A stretch of 64,000 nt of DNA from Micromonospora sp. C95 (GTDB taxonomy: Bacteria; Actinomycetota; Actinomycetes; Mycobacteriales; Micromonosporaceae): NCBI RefSeq assembly GCF_018070465.1, contig NZ_JAGPXT010000017.1, positions 62,001 through 126,000 of the forward strand, given 5' to 3'. The notes beneath the pieces are model-generated. The model did no database searches, had not been told where the DNA came from, and saw only the letters and a program-made list of their open reading frames with translations. Position numbers and translations under genes: made by a program. Below are positions 52,359 to 61,668 of the stretch, one piece after another (position 1 is the stretch's first letter; each line of letters starts with the position of its first letter).

Positions 52359-54118
52359 CGCACACCCCCGGCGACGAGTCCGGCGACCACCTGCCGGCGG
52401 GCCAGCACGAACACCAGCACCGGCAGAATCGAGGCGAGCACGCAACCGGCGGCGAGGGTGCCGCTGCCGGCCACGAAGCCACGGGTCTGCCCGGCGAGGA
52501 ACAACCCGAGCGGCGCAGCGTCCGGCCCGCTGAACAGCAGACCCACCACCAGGTCGTTCCACACCTGCACGAACTCCAGGACCGCCACCGCCACCAGCGC
52601 GGTGCGGTTGTGCCGGGCCAGCCGGCGCAACGTGCCCCACCAGTGCCGCCCGCCGATCCGCGCGCCACGGACCTGGTCGGCGGGCAGATCGGCGAAGGCG
52701 TTGCGCAGCACCAGCACGGCGAACGGAACACCCAGGGCGATGTGCACCAGGGCCACCCCCCGGGCCGTGCCGGAGGACAGCGCCAGCCCGAGCACCTCGT
52801 TGAGCGGGCCGGCGATCACCTGCACCGGGACCACCACCGCGGCCATCAGCACCAGGCCGGTGATCTGGGCGGCCGGCCCGGTAAGCCAGGCCAGCGGGTA
52901 CGCGGCCAGCAGCGCGACGCCCAGCACCGCAGCGGTGACGACGACGGCGAGCACCAACGTGAAACCGAGACTGCGCCACAGCTCCGCGCCGCTGAGCACC
53001 GCCCGGTAGGAGTCCAGACCCGGCGGGCCGGACCACCAGCCGTCGGTCGCCGCCCGCACCGGATTCTGCAACGACGTGGCGGCCAACACCCCCAGCGGCA
53101 GCAGCCAGGCGATCGCCGCACCCCCGGCGAGCAGCCGGACCACCCGGCGCGGTGGCGGCGCGGTCACGGCGCCGCCCGCCGGCTGCTGCGGCGGCGGCCA
53201 CGCCTGCCGGACGAACAGAGCCACCACCAGCATGCCGGCGGTCACCGCGACCAGCCAGACGACGCCCAGGGCGGCGCCCTCGCCGGAGGTCGTCGCACCC
53301 GAGGTCTGCCAGATCCGCAGCGAGAGCACCGCCGCCTCGTCCCGCACCGAACCCGGCGTCATCACCAGGATCAGGTCGAAGGTGCGGCTGGTGCCGACGG
53401 CGACCAGGGCGAAGACCACCGCGACGGTGCGCAGCAGCAGCGGTCGCCACTGCGCGTCCCAGAGCACGTCACGGCGGCTGCCACCGAAGGCCCGGACCGC
53501 GTCGGCGAGCCCGGTCGGCACCGCGTCGAGAGCGGCCCGGAACACCAGCATCGCCAGCCCGACCCAGGCCCACACGAACGCCGACATCACCGCCACGGTG
53601 ACCAGGTCCGGCCCGAGCAGCTGGGGCAGTTGCTCCGGGTCTCGTCCGGTCACCCTGGCCAACAGCAGGGTGGCCAGCCCGCGCTCCGGGTCCGGGTCGT
53701 AGAGCAACCGGAAGGTCACACCGGTGACCACCAGCGGCAGCGCGGTCGGCACCACCAGGATGAGCCGGACCAGCCAGCCCTCCTGGGATCGCCGGGATGC
53801 GGCGGCGAGCAGGTAACCCAGGACCGTGACCACCGTCGGTACCAGCAGCGCCCACAGCAGGGTGCGTCCGATCACCGCGGCGGTGCCGGGAGCGGCGAGG
53901 GCGGCCCGATAGTGTTCGGCTCCCACCCAGCGGCCGTCGGTGGTGACGCTGGCGTGCACGGTACGCAGCACCGGCCAGGCCAGCAGGCCGCCGAGCAGGA
54001 GCACCGCCGGTGCCAGCAGCGACCAGCCGACGCCGGCCGCCGGGTAGGCCCGGCCGCGTCGGGGCGGCCCGACGTCGTCGAGCACCGCCAGCTCGCCCAG
54101 CAGCGGGCCCCGGCTCAC
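52355..54118 (-). CDS. Single-chain fused ABC permease (MalF-MalG)
   Basis: 587 residues from the GTG at 54118 (GTGA overlap with the binding-protein stop). Two complete permease domains are fused: the first at about 30-290 with EAA loop LADAVRAFGGSRRDVLWDAQWRPLLL, and the second at about 320-585 with PADQVRGARIGGRHWWGTLRRLARH. A Pro-rich joint (PPPQQPAGGAVTAPPPRR) separates them. Normally these are two proteins. Sequence is compatible with a sugar importer, but the operon lacks a working ATPase. Confidence 0.85.
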   Translation of the reverse strand: MSRGPLLGELAVLDDVGPPRRGRAYPAAGVGWSLLAPAVLLLGGLLAWPVLRTVHASVTTDGRWVGAEHYRAALAAPGTAAVIGRTLLWALLVPTVVTVLGYLLAAASRRSQEGWLVRLILVVPTALPLVVTGVTFRLLYDPDPERGLATLLLARVTGRDPEQLPQLLGPDLVTVAVMSAFVWAWVGLAMLVFRAALDAVPTGLADAVRAFGGSRRDVLWDAQWRPLLLRTVAVVFALVAVGTSRTFDLILVMTPGSVRDEAAVLSLRIWQTSGATTSGEGAALGVVWLVAVTAGMLVVALFVRQAWPPPQQPAGGAVTAPPPRRVVRLLAGGAAIAWLLPLGVLAATSLQNPVRAATDGWWSGPPGLDSYRAVLSGAELWRSLGFTLVLAVVVTAAVLGVALLAAYPLAWLTGPAAQITGLVLMAAVVVPVQVIAGPLNEVLGLALSSGTARGVALVHIALGVPFAVLVLRNAFADLPADQVRGARIGGRHWWGTLRRLARHNRTALVAVAVLEFVQVWNDLVVGLLFSGPDAAPLGLFLAGQTRGFVAGSGTLAAGCVLASILPVLVFVLARRQVVAGLVAGGVR

Positions 54119-55395
54119 CGGCCGCGCTCCGCCGCGGCCCGGGCCGCCTCCGTGAGCTGTCCGGTGGCCCGGCGGACCGCCTCCCGGGCCGGCACCCCGT
54201 CGGTCACGTTCATGAAGAAGTCCTGCATGATCCGCCAGATCCCCACCCCGTCGGTGCCGGTGAAGGTGCCGGGCAGCTGATCGGAGAGGTCGAACTGCAC
54301 GGTGTCGGCGGCGCGTAGCTCGCCGGCGAGGCGTCGGCGCAACGGGTCGCGGTAGCTGGCCACCGGTACGGCAAGGTTGGGGGAGAGGTAGCCTCCCGCG
54401 TCCAGCCACGGCAGGAACGCCACCGCGTCGCTGAGCCAGCGCACCAGCTCCGCACCGCCGTCGGAGCCGGCGAACGCCACTGCCGCGTCACCGCCGACGA
54501 TCAGCGGCTGGTCGGCCACCCGGGCACCGGGGAAGCGGAAGGTGGCCAGCGGCTCGGTGCCCCGGCGGAACCGGGCGACCACCGCGTCGACGAAGTCGGC
54601 CTCGAACACCATGGTCGCCTCGCGGTGGTGCACCACCTGAATGATCGACTCCTCGAACTGGGTGAGCAGGGCCCGCGGCCCCCCGCCCGGGAACGCGCCG
54701 TCCACACTCCACAGTTCGGCGAGCCGCTCCAACGCGTACTGCACCGGCGGGCTCCGCCAGTCGGCCTCGCCTCGCGCCAACGCCCCGTACAGGTTCACGC
54801 CGGCGACGTCGGCGAGCACGTTCTCGAACCAGTCGGTGAGCACCCAACCATCGGCGGCGCCGATCGCCAGCGGGGCCGGGCCCGCACCCGCCAGATGTCG
54901 TTCGCCGAGCCGACGGGTCAACGTGACCAGCGCGTCCCAGGATCTCGGTGGTTCGGCCAGCATCGACGGGAAGTGCCAGAACAGCGACTTGTGCGCCGCC
55001 TTGACCCAGACGCCGTAACGACGCCCGCCGACGCTCAGCAGGTCGCTCATGCCGGTCGGGGCGGTGTAGCTGACCACCGGGGTCACCTCGCTGAGCCAGC
55101 CCCGCCGGGCGTACTCGATCACCAGCCCGGGGCGGGGCAGGATGGCCACGTCGGGACTGGTGCCGGCGGCGCGGCGCGCGGTCAGGAACGCGTCTATGTC
55201 GTTGCCCACGCCGACGACCTGCACGGTCGTCGGGTAGCCGGCGACCACCTCGCGGAACCTGGCCAGTTCGCCGCCGGCCCAGACGACCGCCACCTGCACC
55301 GATCGACGCCCCTGCCCGCAGCCCCCGGTCGCGGCGACCGTGGCCGCCGTCGCGGCACCCAGCAGCGTACGGCGACGCACTCCGATCCCGCTCAT
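54115..55395 (-). CDS. Lipoprotein solute-binding protein
   Basis: 426 residues. The N-terminus has a twin-Arg stretch (GVRRRTLLGAATAATVAATGGC) with lipobox Cys26. The body is that of an extracellular solute-binding protein family 1 (SPDVAILPRPGLVIEYARRGWLSEVTPV, SPNLAVPVASYRDPLRRRLAG). Compared with the protein at 43583 it is divergent. It overlaps its neighbours by 4 bases on each side. It probably binds a saccharide at the cell surface and touches the fused permease. Confidence 0.85.
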   Translation of the reverse strand: MSGIGVRRRTLLGAATAATVAATGGCGQGRRSVQVAVVWAGGELARFREVVAGYPTTVQVVGVGNDIDAFLTARRAAGTSPDVAILPRPGLVIEYARRGWLSEVTPVVSYTAPTGMSDLLSVGGRRYGVWVKAAHKSLFWHFPSMLAEPPRSWDALVTLTRRLGERHLAGAGPAPLAIGAADGWVLTDWFENVLADVAGVNLYGALARGEADWRSPPVQYALERLAELWSVDGAFPGGGPRALLTQFEESIIQVVHHREATMVFEADFVDAVVARFRRGTEPLATFRFPGARVADQPLIVGGDAAVAFAGSDGGAELVRWLSDAVAFLPWLDAGGYLSPNLAVPVASYRDPLRRRLAGELRAADTVQFDLSDQLPGTFTGTDGVGIWRIMQDFFMNVTDGVPAREAVRRATGQLTEAARAAAERGR

Positions 55396-56036
55396 GCCCG
55401 CACCGCCGACTGGGCCGGGCCGGGCGGGACGTCGTCGCCGACCGGTACCCGGACGGTCACGCCGGCCAGCCCCTCCTCGTCCGCGGAAAAGAGCAGCACC
55501 GTGACGCCTGGAGCGTCCGGTGGGGACGTACGGTCGAGCAGGTCCGGCAGACGCACCCCGTCGATCGGGGTCGGCAGGTCGACCACCAGCACCTCCGGTA
55601 GACAGGCCATGGCCCGAGCGAGCGCGACCCGGAACCGTTGCGCCTCGGACAGCAGGTGCGGGCGAAGTCCCAGGGTCGGGGCGAGTTCGAGCCGGTCGAC
55701 CAGGACCGCCGCCCAGCCCTCGGCGACGTCGCGCACCCACTGTCGACGGCGCTGACCATATGAGATGTTGCGCCCGACCGTGAGGTGGGGCAGCAGGGCG
55801 CCACCGGCCGGCACATATCCGATGCGGCGGCGCAACGGCGGCAGGTCGGTGACGTCGCGACCGCCGACCAGGATCCGACCGCTGACCGGCGCGGCCAGCC
55901 CGGCCACCACCCGCGCCACGGCGGTGGCCGGCCGGGGCGGGGCGACCACGGCAGCCGTCGCGCCGACGGCCACCTCGACGTCGAGCGGCGACATGTCCGG
56001 CACGGCAACCAGGTCGAGCATGCGTAACGTGACCAT
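55392..56036 (-). CDS. Catalytically degenerate ABC ATP-binding protein
   Basis: About 214 residues. The fold is clearly an importer ATPase (SGRILVGGRDVTDLPPLRRRIGYVP, LLPHLTVGRNISYG), but every motif is altered. Walker A reads APPRPATAV (no GKS/T, residues 32-40). The Q-loop Gln is Ala (YVPAGG). The signature is LSEAQRFRVALARAM. Walker B is VLVVDLPTP with the catalytic Glu replaced by Leu. The H-loop His is missing (LLFSADEEG). The frame is intact and coupled to the next gene, so this is a maintained non-catalytic protein rather than decay. The ATG at 56036 and GTG at 56039 are both possible starts; GGAGG sits unusually close. Confidence 0.8.
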   Translation of the reverse strand: MVTLRMLDLVAVPDMSPLDVEVAVGATAAVVAPPRPATAVARVVAGLAAPVSGRILVGGRDVTDLPPLRRRIGYVPAGGALLPHLTVGRNISYGQRRRQWVRDVAEGWAAVLVDRLELAPTLGLRPHLLSEAQRFRVALARAMACLPEVLVVDLPTPIDGVRLPDLLDRTSPPDAPGVTVLLFSADEEGLAGVTVRVPVGDDVPPGPAQSAVRA

Positions 56037-56146
56037 CACCTCCGGCGACCCTCGTCCTCATCCCAGCCTGTCACAGGAAAACCACGGTCGGTGCTCGGCC
56101 CGCCGTCCATCGTGGCCCCTGGACACCGCCGGTTACCCTGCCGCCC

Positions 56147-56797
56147 ATGGCAGCGTCGACTCCCTTCGCCGCCGGTCGTGACGCCGACGTCTACGCCCTG
56201 GACGACGGCCGGGTGCTGCGCCGCTACCGCGACGGCACCGACGTGGCCGACGAGGCCCGGTTCATGTCCCACCTGCACGCCGCCGGGTTCCCGGTGCCCC
56301 GGGTGTACCGGGCCGCCGGTGCGGACCTGGTCATGCAGCGGGTGACCGGACCGACGATGCTCCAGGCGCTGACGGCGGGCACGATCGAGGTGGTGCCGGG
56401 AGCCGACATCCTCGCCGGGCTGCACCGTCGACTGCACGCCGTCGCACCGCTGCCCGACGCGCCGGACGGCGGGCGCATCCTGCATCTGGACCTGCATCCG
56501 GACAACGTCATCCTCGGCCCGGCCGGCCCGGTGCTGCTCGACTGGCGCAACGTCCGGCACGGGCCACCCGGACTGGACGTGGCGATGACCGCCCTTATCC
56601 TCGCCCAGGTCGCCGTCGACCCGGATCAGCCGATGGCGGAGGGCGCCGACGAGATGCAGCGCGCCTACCGGTACGCGCTGCGCGACCACGCCGCCCCGCT
56701 CGTCGCCGAGGCCGTGGCCATCCGGCGGGCCAACCCCACCCAGAGCCCGACCGAGCTCGCGCTGCTCGACACGGCGGCGGCCCTGCTCACCTCGTGA
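56147..56797 (+). CDS. Aminoglycoside phosphotransferase-like small kinase
   Basis: 216 residues. A short N-lobe (AAGRDADVYALDDGRVLRRYRDG) is followed by the Brenner motif HLDLHPDNVIL and a DFG-equivalent LLDWRNVRHGPPGLDVAM. This is the APH/choline-kinase fold with a shortened C-lobe. It phosphorylates a small molecule or fructosamine-type substrate; resistance cannot be inferred. It is divergent from the degenerate ABC operon, with 110 bases between starts. Confidence 0.85.
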   Translation: MAASTPFAAGRDADVYALDDGRVLRRYRDGTDVADEARFMSHLHAAGFPVPRVYRAAGADLVMQRVTGPTMLQALTAGTIEVVPGADILAGLHRRLHAVAPLPDAPDGGRILHLDLHPDNVILGPAGPVLLDWRNVRHGPPGLDVAMTALILAQVAVDPDQPMAEGADEMQRAYRYALRDHAAPLVAEAVAIRRANPTQSPTELALLDTAAALLTS

Positions 56798-56860
56798 CCC
56801 GGGAACCCGCGGGCCGAAGGCGATAGGGTCTCGATCATCACTGGGCGGGCGGGAGGCGAG

Positions 56861-58339
56861 ATGACCTCAGAGCATGTCGACGTGCTCATCGTCGGCGCTG
56901 GTCTGTCCGGTATCGGAGCCGCCTGCCACCTCCGGCGCCGCCAGCCCGGCCGAACCTTCGCGCTGCTGGAGGCGCGTGACGCGATCGGCGGCACCTGGGA
57001 CCTGTTCCGCTATCCGGGTGTGCGGTCGGACTCGGACATGTTCACCCTCGGCTACTCGTTCGCGCCGTGGACCGCCCCGAAGAGCCTGGCCGACGGCGAC
57101 ACCATCCGCGACTACCTGCGTCGTACCGCCGAGGAGCACGACGTCACCCGACACATCCGGCTCCGGCACCGCGTGCAGCGGGCCGAGTGGGACAGCAACC
57201 AGGCCCGCTGGACGGTGCACGTCCACCGTGAGGACACCACCGAGACCGTCGTACTGACCTGCTCGTTCCTCTACGCCTGCACCGGCTACTACCGGTACGA
57301 GGCCGGCCACACGCCGCACTTCACCGGCCAGGACCGGTTCACCGGCCGGATCGTGCACCCGCAGCACTGGCCCACCGACCTCGACCCCACCGGTTGTCGG
57401 GTGGTGGTGATCGGCAGCGGCGCCACCGCCGTGACGCTGGTGCCGGCGCTGGCCCGACAGGCGGCCCGGGTGACCATGCTGCAACGCTCGCCGACGTACC
57501 TGCTGCCGCTGTCCTCCCGCGACCGGATCGCCGACGCCCTGCGGCGGCTGCTGCCGGCGCGCCTGGCGCACCAGACCGTGCGCTGGAAGAACATCCTGCT
57601 CGCCACGGCCAACTATCAGCTCAGCCGGCGCGCCCCCGGCCTGGTACGCGGGCTGCTGCGCCGCGCGGCGGCGCGCCGGCTGCCCACCGGCTTCGACGTC
57701 GAACGCCACCTCACCCCCCGCTACGACCCGTGGGACCAGCGGCTGTGCGTGGTTCCGGACGGTGACCTGTTCACCGTGCTCTCCGACGGGCGGGCCGAGA
57801 TCGTCACCGACAGCGTGGCGACCTTCACCGCCCAGGGCATCCGGCTCGGCTCCGGTCGGGAGCTGCCCGCCGACGTGGTGGTCACCGCCACCGGACTGGA
57901 CCTGCTCGCCCTCGGCGGGATCACCCTGCGGGTGGACGGGACGGAGGTGGATCTGCCGGAGACCGTCGCGTACCAGGGCATGATGCTCTCCGGGGTGCCG
58001 AACTTCGCCATGACGATCGGCTACACCAACGCCTCCTGGACCCTCAAGGCCGACCTGGTGGCCGGCTACGTGTGCCGGCTGTTGCGTCACCTGGACCGCA
58101 CCGGAACCCAGATCGTCACCCCGCTCGCCCCGCCACCGGGCCCGCGTACCCCGTTGATCGGCCTCACCTCCGGCTACGTGCGGCGCGGTGTCGGACGGCT
58201 GCCCCGCCAGGGCACCCGGGCACCCTGGCGGCTGCACCAGAACTACCTGCGCGACCTGCTGCCCATGCGGTACGGACGGCTGACCGACGCCGCCATCCGC
58301 TTCGACCGGGCCGGCGCGGCGCACTCGGCCACGCCGTAG
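56861..58339 (+). CDS. Flavin-containing monooxygenase (Baeyer-Villiger type)
   Basis: 492 residues. The FAD motif is VDVLIVGAGLSGIGAACHL, then GGTWDLFRYPGVRSDSD, and the NADPH motif is VVVIGSGATAVTLVPALA. The Baeyer-Villiger-like signature region is at YTCTGYY... (readable as YACTGYYRYEAGHTPHF). The GGAGGCGAG site precedes the ATG. It probably oxygenates ketones or aromatic/aliphatic substrates with NADPH and O2. A 31-bp tandem duplication covers its stop codon (listed separately). Confidence 0.9.
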   Translation: MTSEHVDVLIVGAGLSGIGAACHLRRRQPGRTFALLEARDAIGGTWDLFRYPGVRSDSDMFTLGYSFAPWTAPKSLADGDTIRDYLRRTAEEHDVTRHIRLRHRVQRAEWDSNQARWTVHVHREDTTETVVLTCSFLYACTGYYRYEAGHTPHFTGQDRFTGRIVHPQHWPTDLDPTGCRVVVIGSGATAVTLVPALARQAARVTMLQRSPTYLLPLSSRDRIADALRRLLPARLAHQTVRWKNILLATANYQLSRRAPGLVRGLLRRAAARRLPTGFDVERHLTPRYDPWDQRLCVVPDGDLFTVLSDGRAEIVTDSVATFTAQGIRLGSGRELPADVVVTATGLDLLALGGITLRVDGTEVDLPETVAYQGMMLSGVPNFAMTIGYTNASWTLKADLVAGYVCRLLRHLDRTGTQIVTPLAPPPGPRTPLIGLTSGYVRRGVGRLPRQGTRAPWRLHQNYLRDLLPMRYGRLTDAAIRFDRAGAAHSATP

Positions 58340-58374
58340 GCGCGGCGCGGCGCACTCGGCCACGCCGTAGGCGC
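58313..58374 (+). repeat. 31-bp tandem duplication spanning the monooxygenase stop
   Basis: The unit at 58313-58343 is repeated exactly at 58344-58374. The first copy contains the last codons and the TAG stop of the monooxygenase; the second lies in the 3' untranslated region. It appears to be a recent duplication. Confidence 0.9.
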
Positions 58375-58549
58375 GGCGGGGCCGCGCCGGGGCGGATCGA
58401 CGAGCCCGTCACCGTCCGCGCGCCGGGCACCGGCGGCGCAGCGGTGCCGATCCGTCGTCACGGCGGTAGGTTCGCCTCCTGAGGGCGAACGCGGCAGCCG
58501 CCGTGCGACGACGGCGGAGCCGCGAGCCGGTGGGCAGTAGGAGGACAGC

Positions 58550-59635
58550 GTGAGTCAGCAGGTACGGGGAGTCATCTCCCGCAGCAAGGGCGCGCCCGTC
58601 GAGGTCACCGAGATCATGGTGCCCGACCCCGGTCCGGGCGAGGCGGTGGTCCGGGTGCAGTCGTGCGGCGTATGCCACACCGACCTGCACTACCGCGAGG
58701 GTGGCATCAACGACGACTACCCGTTCCTGCTCGGCCACGAGGCCGCCGGCATCGTCGAGCAGGTCGGCGAGGGCGTGGACGGTGTGGCACCCGGTGACTT
58801 CGTGGTGCTCAACTGGCGGGCCGTCTGCGGCGTGTGCCGGGCCTGCCGACGCGGCCGTCCGTGGTACTGCTTCGCCACCCACAACGCCGCCCGGAAGATG
58901 TCCCTCACCGACGGCACCGAACTCGCCCCGGCGCTGGGCATCGGCGCCTTCGCCGAGAAGACCCTGGTCCACGCCGGCCAGTGCACCAAGGTGGACCCGG
59001 CGGCCCGGCCGGCCGCCGTCGGGCTGCTCGGCTGCGGGGTGATGGCGGGACTCGGTGCGGCGATGAACACCGGCGGGGTGACCCGCGGTGACTCGGTGGC
59101 GGTGATCGGCTGTGGTGGTGTCGGTGACGCGGCGGTGGCCGGCGCGGCCCTGGCCGGCGCGACGACGATCATCGCGGTCGACACCGACCCCCGCAAGCTC
59201 GACTTGGCCCGCAGGTTCGGTGCCACCCACACCGTCGACGCCTCCGCGGCCGACCCGGTGGCGGAGATCCAGGCCGCCACCGGCGGCTTCGGCGCCGACG
59301 TGGTGATCGACGCGGTCGGCCGGCCGGAGACCTGGAAACAGGCGTTCTACGCCCGCGACCTGGCCGGCACCGTCGTGCTGGTCGGCGTGCCCACGCCGGA
59401 GATGCGCATCGAACTGCCCCTGTTGGACGTCTTCGGCCGTGGCGGCGCCCTCAAGTCCAGCTGGTACGGCGACTGCCTGCCCAGCCGCGACTTCCCGATG
59501 CTCACCGAGCTGTACCTGCAGGGCCGCCTCGACCTGGACGCCTTCGTCACCGAGGAGATCGGCCTGGACGGGGTGGAGGAGGCGTTCGCCCGGATGCACC
59601 GGGGCGACGTGCTCCGCTCGGTGGTGGTCTTCTGA
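58550..59635 (+). CDS. S-(hydroxymethyl)mycothiol dehydrogenase
   Basis: 361 residues; GTG with AGGAGG upstream. A class III-type zinc alcohol dehydrogenase: catalytic zinc ligands in [11 protein letters not shown] and GHEAAGIV, structural zinc in [15 protein letters not shown], and the NAD motif [20 protein letters not shown]. The sequence matches mycothiol-dependent formaldehyde dehydrogenases (MscR/AdhE2), which oxidise the formaldehyde-mycothiol adduct. It is coupled to the next gene through TGATG, and such pairs are typical. It detoxifies formaldehyde in the cytosol. Confidence 0.92.
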   Translation: MSQQVRGVISRSKGAPVEVTEIMVPDPGPGEAVVRVQSCGVCHTDLHYREGGINDDYPFLLGHEAAGIVEQVGEGVDGVAPGDFVVLNWRAVCGVCRACRRGRPWYCFATHNAARKMSLTDGTELAPALGIGAFAEKTLVHAGQCTKVDPAARPAAVGLLGCGVMAGLGAAMNTGGVTRGDSVAVIGCGGVGDAAVAGAALAGATTIIAVDTDPRKLDLARRFGATHTVDASAADPVAEIQAATGGFGADVVIDAVGRPETWKQAFYARDLAGTVVLVGVPTPEMRIELPLLDVFGRGGALKSSWYGDCLPSRDFPMLTELYLQGRLDLDAFVTEEIGLDGVEEAFARMHRGDVLRSVVVF

Positions 59636-60264
59636 TGCCGGCCCGAATCGACCACGCGGTCACCTCCGGCACCTTCTCCCTGGACGGTCAGACCTTCGAC
59701 GTGGACAACAACGTGTGGGTGGTCGGTGACGACGCCGAGTGCGTCGTGATCGACGCCCCGCACGACGTCGACGCCATCCTCGAGGTGGCGGCCGGGCGGC
59801 GGGTCACCGCGATCGTCGCCACGCACGCCCACGACGACCACGTCCGGGTTGCCCCGAGGCTCTCCCGGGTCACCGGCGCCCCGGTGCTGCTGCACCCTGC
59901 CGACCGCGTGCTGTGGGACCTGGTGCATCCCGACGATCCACCGGGCGGCACCCTCGACGACGGCCAGACCATCGAGGTGGGCGGCACCGCGCTGACCGTG
60001 CTGCACACCCCGGGGCACAGCCCCGGCGCGTGTTGCCTGCACGCTCCCGAGCTGAGCGTCGTCTTCACCGGCGACACCCTGTTCGCCGGTGGGCCGGGCG
60101 CCACCGGTCGCTCGTACAGCGACTTCGGCACCATCGTCGACTCGATTCGCGACCGGCTGCTCACCCTCCCACCGGACACGATGGTGCACACCGGGCACGG
60201 CGACAGCACCACCATCGGGGCCGAGGCCCCGCAGCTACCGCACTGGCTGGCCAGGGGGCATTGA
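59635..60264 (+). CDS. MBL-fold hydrolase of the mycothiol-formaldehyde pathway
   Basis: 209 residues; the ATG overlaps the dehydrogenase stop (TGATG). Glyoxalase II-like metal motif THAHDDH, then VLHTPGHSPGACCLH and FTGDTLFAGGPG, and HTGHGDSTTIG. Partner hydrolases with mycothiol dehydrogenases are thought to hydrolyse the S-formyl-mycothiol product or a related thioester. Zinc-dependent and cytosolic. Confidence 0.88.
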   Translation: MPARIDHAVTSGTFSLDGQTFDVDNNVWVVGDDAECVVIDAPHDVDAILEVAAGRRVTAIVATHAHDDHVRVAPRLSRVTGAPVLLHPADRVLWDLVHPDDPPGGTLDDGQTIEVGGTALTVLHTPGHSPGACCLHAPELSVVFTGDTLFAGGPGATGRSYSDFGTIVDSIRDRLLTLPPDTMVHTGHGDSTTIGAEAPQLPHWLARGH

Positions 60265-60356
60265 GCTCGGTGCCGAGCGGGCTGCCCGGGACCGCCGCCG
60301 CGCGGCGGCCCGGAAACGGGGCTGCGAAAAGTGCCGGCTGCCACGAGACTGCCGGC

Positions 60357-61460
60357 ATGTCCGGCGACCCGACGCTGACCGCCGCCCAACGGGCGGCACT
60401 GCGCCACGTACGCGCGGTGGCCCTGCGGGACCGCCCCACCGCGCTGGCCGTCATCGGGCGGGCGCTGGCCCGCACCGGCGTACGCCACGAGCCGGAGCGG
60501 CTGGTCGCGGCCATCGGCCGGCAGGGGCGGATCACCCTCAACTTCCACCCGGACCGGCTGCTGGCCGACGGCCGCACGGTCGCCGAGGCGCTCGCCGCCG
60601 AGGGGGTCTACCGCAGCCAGTTCGAGACGCGGATCTCCAACGGCGGCCTCACCGCGTACCTCGGCGGTGACCGTGACCGCTGGGAGGAGCGCCTGTTCGG
60701 TGGTGCCTATCAGCGACCGGGCGTCGGCCCGGCGGAGCGGCCGAAGTACGGCGGCCTGAACCTGCTCGACCACCCCGACGGCGCCTGTCCCCGGTTCGGC
60801 TCCTGCCATCTGCGGCTGCGTCCCGAGGTGCTGGCCCGCACCACCTTCTGCTTCGGTGACAGCCACCTCGGACCGCGCGACGTCGGCACCGTCGACGTGG
60901 TCGAGCCGGTGCTGGCCGCCCTGATCGCCGCGACCGTCGAGACCGGCGTGTGCCTGGGCCGACCCGGAATGGATCTGGTGGCCCTCACCGGCGAGTTGCT
61001 GCGCCGCCGGGAGGTGCTGGCCGCGGCGCCCCGGGCCGCCGGCCGCGCCTTGGACGACTACGTCGAGGCGCAGGTGCACGGTGAGGTCCGGTTGGATCGG
61101 GACGTGCTGGACCTGGTCATCGACCCATCGTTCCGGGGCACCGACACCGAGGCTTGCCTGCTTGCCGCCGCCGACCGGTACGGCTTCCCGATCCGCTGGC
61201 ACGCCGGCTTCGCGTTGCCGGTGGACCGGGTGGACGCCGAGTTCCGTGGGCCGGCGATCCCACCGCTGGCGGCACGGGTGCACGCCGAGTTCGCCCGAGC
61301 GGGCGAGCCCCTGCACGCCGCACTGGTCGGGCGGGCCGCCGCGTCGGTGGTGACCGACCCGGGTCGCTGGGCCGATCGTGGGCCGGCCACCGACACCATG
61401 CAGCACCTCAAGCAGCTCTGGCACGTCCTGGTGCGCTTCGGGGCTCCGTACGAGGTCTGA
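60357..61460 (+). CDS. DUF3626 protein
   Basis: 367 residues. The pattern (TLNFHPDRLLADGRTVAEALAAEGVYRSQFETRISNGGLTA, then KYGGLNLLDHPDGACPRFGSCHLRLRPEVLARTTFCFGDSHLGP) is that of the DUF3626 family, with unknown function. Several His and Arg residues are regularly placed, so an enzymatic role is likely. I chose ATG 60357 because the preceding codons are Ala/Arg-rich. It lies 92 bases after the MBL gene, maybe in the same transcript. Confidence 0.75.
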   Translation: MSGDPTLTAAQRAALRHVRAVALRDRPTALAVIGRALARTGVRHEPERLVAAIGRQGRITLNFHPDRLLADGRTVAEALAAEGVYRSQFETRISNGGLTAYLGGDRDRWEERLFGGAYQRPGVGPAERPKYGGLNLLDHPDGACPRFGSCHLRLRPEVLARTTFCFGDSHLGPRDVGTVDVVEPVLAALIAATVETGVCLGRPGMDLVALTGELLRRREVLAAAPRAAGRALDDYVEAQVHGEVRLDRDVLDLVIDPSFRGTDTEACLLAAADRYGFPIRWHAGFALPVDRVDAEFRGPAIPPLAARVHAEFARAGEPLHAALVGRAAASVVTDPGRWADRGPATDTMQHLKQLWHVLVRFGAPYEV

Positions 61461-61668
61461 GGCTCTCCGTCCGTTCCGTGCCCCGGCGGGCGGACTCGCG
61501 TCGTGACCTGGGTCGCAGCCAGCGGCCATGGCGGCATTTCCGGAATGGCGGACATGCCAGCCGAGTTGTGTCCCCCATAGTGCCGGCTGGCAAACCTCGA
61601 CCGGCCCGTTCCGCCCCCAGAGCGGCTCAACCCCGAGCGGCTCGTACCCGATCGAAAGGGCAACCATC

